Positions 29,541-31,817 of a DNA stretch of 31,817 bases are shown piece by piece. A program made the position numbers and the translations under genes. This stretch comes from a virus. Within the stretch, counting starts at the first letter, position 1, and each line of letters opens with the position of its first letter. The notes under the pieces were generated by a model. It did not search any database. It was not told where the DNA came from and worked only from the letters and a program-made list of their open reading frames with translations. The DNA is taken from positions 1 to 31,817 of the IMG/VR virus record IMGVR_UViG_3300000231_000001. One strand, 5' to 3'.

Positions 29541-29978
29541 ATGAATCGTCGAGAGACGGGAAGAGCGTTCGAGTTTTGGGGAAGAGATTTCCTCATCGCC
29601 GAGGGATGGAGTGTTCATCTCTGCGGAAGAAAAGCGATGGCGATCGGGCCGGGCAAGATCATCACGAAAGGCGATGATATTTTTGGTTGCGATCTCGTCG
29701 CGGTGAAGAAGGCCGAGAAAACCCTCTTTGCTCAATTATCACTCGACGCGGCGGTGAAAAAACGCCTCGATCAGATTTCATGTTTCGGGTGGAATTTCGA
29801 TCACCAGACGGTTCAACTCTGGATAAAGACGAAACCGAATTCCATTACCATCAAGGAATTGATCGATGGCCAATTCGTCGAAGTCTCGAAGATTATTCAG
29901 CGAAAGCGGTATGATCTCAGAAAAACGGGTTATCCGAAAGAATTCGAGATTGATCATGATGAGAGTGAGTGGGTGTAA
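29541..29978 (+). CDS. Holliday-junction-resolvase-like nuclease fold
   Basis: 145 residues. The pattern GRAFEFWGRDFLIAEGWSVH, then GDDIFGCDLVAVKK and KTLFAQLSLDAAVKKRLDQI, is that of phage archaeal-type resolvase/restriction-fold proteins: a helix with E11, then D50 in GCD, then the strand that usually carries E/Q-x-K. Here the strand reads AQLS, so the usual Lys is missing. It may be an active variant using another residue, or inactive. No clear ribosome-binding site is seen. Confidence 0.5.
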   Translation: MNRRETGRAFEFWGRDFLIAEGWSVHLCGRKAMAIGPGKIITKGDDIFGCDLVAVKKAEKTLFAQLSLDAAVKKRLDQISCFGWNFDHQTVQLWIKTKPNSITIKELIDGQFVEVSKIIQRKRYDLRKTGYPKEFEIDHDESEWV

Positions 29979-29999
29979 ATTTTTTGAAGGAGGAGAAAG

Positions 30000-30179
30000 A
30001 TGGAGATTCGGATTAAATTGATTGCGAACGGATGGGCGGTCACTTTCTGTCGGGGCAGCACTCATTCGATCTATTATCGGGCATCGCTGAAGGAGATCTG
30101 CGAAAAGATCATGGCTTTGACCGATCATATCGTGAATGAGAAATATCGGACGGGTGAGGTGGTCGGTGAAGGCGCGTGA
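30000..30179 (+). CDS. 59-residue protein of unknown function
   Basis: MEIRIKLIANGWAVTFCRGS then a helix (SLKEICEKIMALTDHIVNEKY). The start has GAAGGAGGAG, among the best ribosome-binding sites in this half of the window. The beta-beta-alpha pattern is small and compact. It overlaps the RlpA-like gene by 14 bases. No family recognised. Confidence 0.55.
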   Translation: MEIRIKLIANGWAVTFCRGSTHSIYYRASLKEICEKIMALTDHIVNEKYRTGEVVGEGA

Positions 30180-30711
30180 TGCACTGATCATCGGAATTGA
30201 AATCGGGTTAATCATTGGTCTGATCGGCGGCGCTCAGTTCGCGATTCTCAAGGTCAATCAATCAGTCGATTTCATGATCTCAGAGGTTGAAAAAATCAGA
30301 GAAGAAACTTCATCAGGTTTGATCAGGTTCAATGGTCGGGTTGATGCGTTGATTACTGATCTCACGTCAATGTGGTCGATCAAGGGTGATGAATTCCACG
30401 GCGTTGCATCCTGGTACGGGGCAGATTTTGAGGGTAAGTTCACGGCGTCAGGCGAAATATTCTCTCTCTCGGCTCTGACCGCTGCTCACAGATCTCTGCC
30501 ATTCGGCACTCTTTGCAAAGTTGAAAATATGAGATCAGGCCATTCAGTGATCGTCAAGATCAACGACAGAGGGCCGTTCGTCGACGATCGGATGATCGAC
30601 CTATCGCCGGAAGCGGCCTCGAGAATAGGTCTTCTTCGAGATGGGCTCTATCCGGTCAAAATCACGATTCTGAAGCAAGGAGCCCGCCGACGAGTGAATC
30701 GAGAAAAATGA
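30166..30711 (+). CDS. RlpA-like double-psi beta-barrel protein, membrane-anchored
   Basis: 181 residues from GTG 30166, with GAGGT upstream; an ATG at 30136 is the alternative. An N-terminal membrane helix (LIIGIEIGLIIGLIGGAQFAI) is followed by a helical stalk and a complete RlpA barrel: HGVASWYGADFEGKFTASGE, TAAHRSLPFGTLCKV, VIVKINDRGPF and MIDLSPEAASRIG. RlpA proteins in some bacteria are lytic transglycosylases that cut denuded glycan strands, with the Asp of NDRGPF conserved. In a phage it is a candidate lysis enzyme, anchored to the inner membrane. Confidence 0.75.
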   Translation: MKARDALIIGIEIGLIIGLIGGAQFAILKVNQSVDFMISEVEKIREETSSGLIRFNGRVDALITDLTSMWSIKGDEFHGVASWYGADFEGKFTASGEIFSLSALTAAHRSLPFGTLCKVENMRSGHSVIVKINDRGPFVDDRMIDLSPEAASRIGLLRDGLYPVKITILKQGARRRVNREK

Positions 30712-31001
30712 ATCAGGAAAAGATGCTGGCGACATTGGCCACCCTGCTTCAGGTTTATGTTCAATCCGAGAAAAAAAGAATCCCCGAATTGGAACGCGAC
30801 TTGAAAGACGGGGTTATTATTGCCATCCGCGCAGCCATCGAGGAGGAGAAGCCGAAAGTGAGCCAGGAGTTTGTAGAGAAGTGGGCAGATCAACTACACA
30901 GCCACATCAGATATTACAGAGATGAAAGCTTTGCCGCGAACAAGCGAGTTATTGTAAAGATGCTCCGCGAGGCCGGGGTGCGGCTGAAGGAGGAAAGATG
31001 A
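30708..31001 (+). CDS. Helical protein of unknown function
   Basis: 97 residues, ATGA-coupled to the RlpA-like gene. Nearly all helix (MLATLATLLQVYVQSEKKR, then QEFVEKWADQLHSHIRYYRDES). From here on the sequence has far fewer GATC sites and other codon preferences than the genes before it. No family recognised. Confidence 0.55.
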   Translation: MNQEKMLATLATLLQVYVQSEKKRIPELERDLKDGVIIAIRAAIEEEKPKVSQEFVEKWADQLHSHIRYYRDESFAANKRVIVKMLREAGVRLKEER

Positions 31002-31429
31002 GTGATTTTACTCTTTCTCATGGCTCTGATGATAATTGGGCGACACCCCATTCTTTGTATGAGAGATTAAATGCGGAATTTAATTTTGACGATGATCCAT
31101 GTCCGCTTCATGGCGAATTTGTAGATGGCCTGAAGCGCGAATGGGGGAAAAGCGTATTTATGAATCCGCCGTATAGTAATCCAGTGCCTTGGGTTCAAAA
31201 GGCATATCTCGAATCAAAAAAAGGCAAGGTTGTAGTTGGCTTATTGAGGGGAGACACATCGACCAAGTGGTTCCATGATTGGGTGTTGGGAAAAGCGGAA
31301 TTGAGGTTTATTCGTGGTCGTGTGAAATTCGGGAATCACAAAATGTGCGCCCCATTTGCGTCAATAATTGCGATTTGGGATGGAAGACAACTCGCCTCGT
31401 GCAATTTGAAGGAGGCCGATGAGCCTTAA
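30998..31429 (+). CDS. Phage N6-adenine DNA methyltransferase
   Basis: 143 residues with AAGGAGG upstream. NWATPHSLYERLNAEFNFDDDPCP at the N terminus, the catalytic NPPYSNPVPWV (N56-P57-P58-Y59), and a C-terminal KFGNHKMCAPFASIIAIW match the phage N6-adenine methyltransferase family (PF05869, named Dam). It would methylate adenine to protect phage DNA from host restriction or to affect expression. The target sequence is not predictable from the protein alone. Confidence 0.85.
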   Translation: MSDFTLSHGSDDNWATPHSLYERLNAEFNFDDDPCPLHGEFVDGLKREWGKSVFMNPPYSNPVPWVQKAYLESKKGKVVVGLLRGDTSTKWFHDWVLGKAELRFIRGRVKFGNHKMCAPFASIIAIWDGRQLASCNLKEADEP

Positions 31430-31553
31430 ATTCTTCTTTGCCTGGTGGGATTTCTGGATGGGGTTTTATTATGACAAAAAGAATCGGGTACTCTATGTAT
31501 GTTTATTGCCATGCTGTGTGTTGAGAATCAAAAAGGAGGCCACCGATGAGTGA
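31419..31553 (+). CDS. 44-residue hydrophobic protein, unknown
   Basis: MSLKFFFAWWDFWMGFYYDK is followed by a short hydrophobic stretch with two Cys (VLYVCLLPCCVL). The start has GAAGGAGG five bases upstream and overlaps the methyltransferase stop. The aromatic, hydrophobic character suggests a membrane peptide, possibly a holin-like or toxic peptide, but this is a guess from composition. Confidence 0.45.
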   Translation: MSLKFFFAWWDFWMGFYYDKKNRVLYVCLLPCCVLRIKKEATDE

Positions 31554-31722
31554 GGGAAAAAAGGTGAGCAAAAAAGCAATGCTCAAGCATCTTAACGATA
31601 ACATCACCTCTTGTCGCCAATCATACTCTGCCGACGAACCGCATTGGGTCGAAAATCCACATTGCCCTATTTGTCGAGCCATCCGTCGTGCCATTAATGA
31701 AAGCAAAGGAGACCGCCGATGA
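31546..31722 (+). CDS. 58-residue Cys/His protein, unknown
   Basis: Starts MSEGKKVSKKAMLKHLNDNI; the C-terminal half has HWVENPHCPICRAIRR, a possible zinc site with C23, C40, C43 and nearby His. Ribosome-binding site AAAGGAGG with a CCACCGATGAGTGAG start region that recurs at the next gene. Overlaps the previous gene by 8 bases. Confidence 0.5.
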   Translation: MSEGKKVSKKAMLKHLNDNITSCRQSYSADEPHWVENPHCPICRAIRRAINESKGDRR

Positions 31723-31817
31723 GTGAGCCGAAAACATTGAAAGAATGGCTGATACATTGGCACCAAAAATGTATCCCAGACTGGGACAACGAGCCATGCG
31801 AAACTTGTACAAAAACA
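31719..31817 (+). CDS. Small Cys-containing protein, cut by the window end
   Basis: 33 codons visible (MSEPKTLKEWLIHWHQKC, then a C-x2-C near the end: PCETC), no stop before 31817. It starts with a near-copy of the preceding gene's start region (AAAGGAGACCGCCGATGAG) and also begins Met-Ser-Glu, suggesting related small cassettes. ATGA-coupled. Confidence 0.5.
   Translation, partial: MSEPKTLKEWLIHWHQKCIPDWDNEPCETCTKT

Overview
The window reads as about 32 kb of a tailed phage or prophage genome. Everything credible is on the + strand, tightly packed and often coupled by ATGA or TTGA overlaps. A 922-residue tape measure, tail chaperones made by a -1 frameshift, and a set of small neck proteins point to a long, flexible-tailed (siphovirus-like) virion. 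No terminase, portal, major capsid protein or integrase is visible; the first three probably lie left of position 1. No host gene is present, so the host is unresolved. Shine-Dalgarno sites are purine-rich and bacterial. Through most of the window GATC is clearly more frequent than expected for a roughly 50% GC sequence.

Layout. (1) 29-6323: a coupled cassette of ten genes for sugar and small-molecule chemistry: a Rossmann protein with a GGGPSL motif, a zinc ribbon, a cupin, four glycosyltransferases and three SAM methyltransferases. It sits inside the structural region. (2) 6325-9373: head-tail connector, minor head protein, three neck/minor-capsid proteins and major tail protein. (3) 9382-18798: tail chaperones G and G-T, tape measure, distal tail protein, two tandem paralogous fibre-like proteins, a large hub-like protein and a small tail protein. 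(4) 18903-20306: a glycoside-hydrolase-like protein carrying penicillin-binding-protein-type C-terminal motifs at its N terminus. (5) 20307-20911: a 600-base intergenic zone ending in a multi-hairpin leader. (6) 20912-22953: eight small, mostly unknown genes. (7) 23080-28639: DUF932-like protein, HTH regulator behind a strong terminator and promoter, a recombination pair (annealing-type protein plus Cas4-like nuclease), and a replication initiator with iterons inside its gene. (8) 28629-30711: sigma-like regulator, an Ig-like membrane-anchored protein split by a +1 shift, a resolvase-like nuclease, and an RlpA-like wall enzyme. (9) 30708-31817: a compositionally different end with an N6-adenine methyltransferase and small Cys/His proteins.

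The most unusual feature is in region 6-7. Three elements at 21629, 21914 and 22983 match the twister self-cleaving ribozyme core in a circularly permuted form (P1 closed by a loop). Each lies just upstream of a nearly identical ribosome-binding box (GGAGGTGTTTTATG) that starts a gene. P1, P4 and the two-base T2 contact all differ in sequence but keep pairing. Around the third ribozyme, a perfect 10-base anti-Shine-Dalgarno sequence lies on the far side of the cleavage site from the Shine-Dalgarno it would mask. A fourth gene with the same box (20912) lacks the ribozyme but has a leader in which the box can be paired across three hairpins. I infer a phage post-transcriptional circuit in which ribozyme cleavage cuts the polycistronic message and may unmask translation starts. 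This is not demonstrated.
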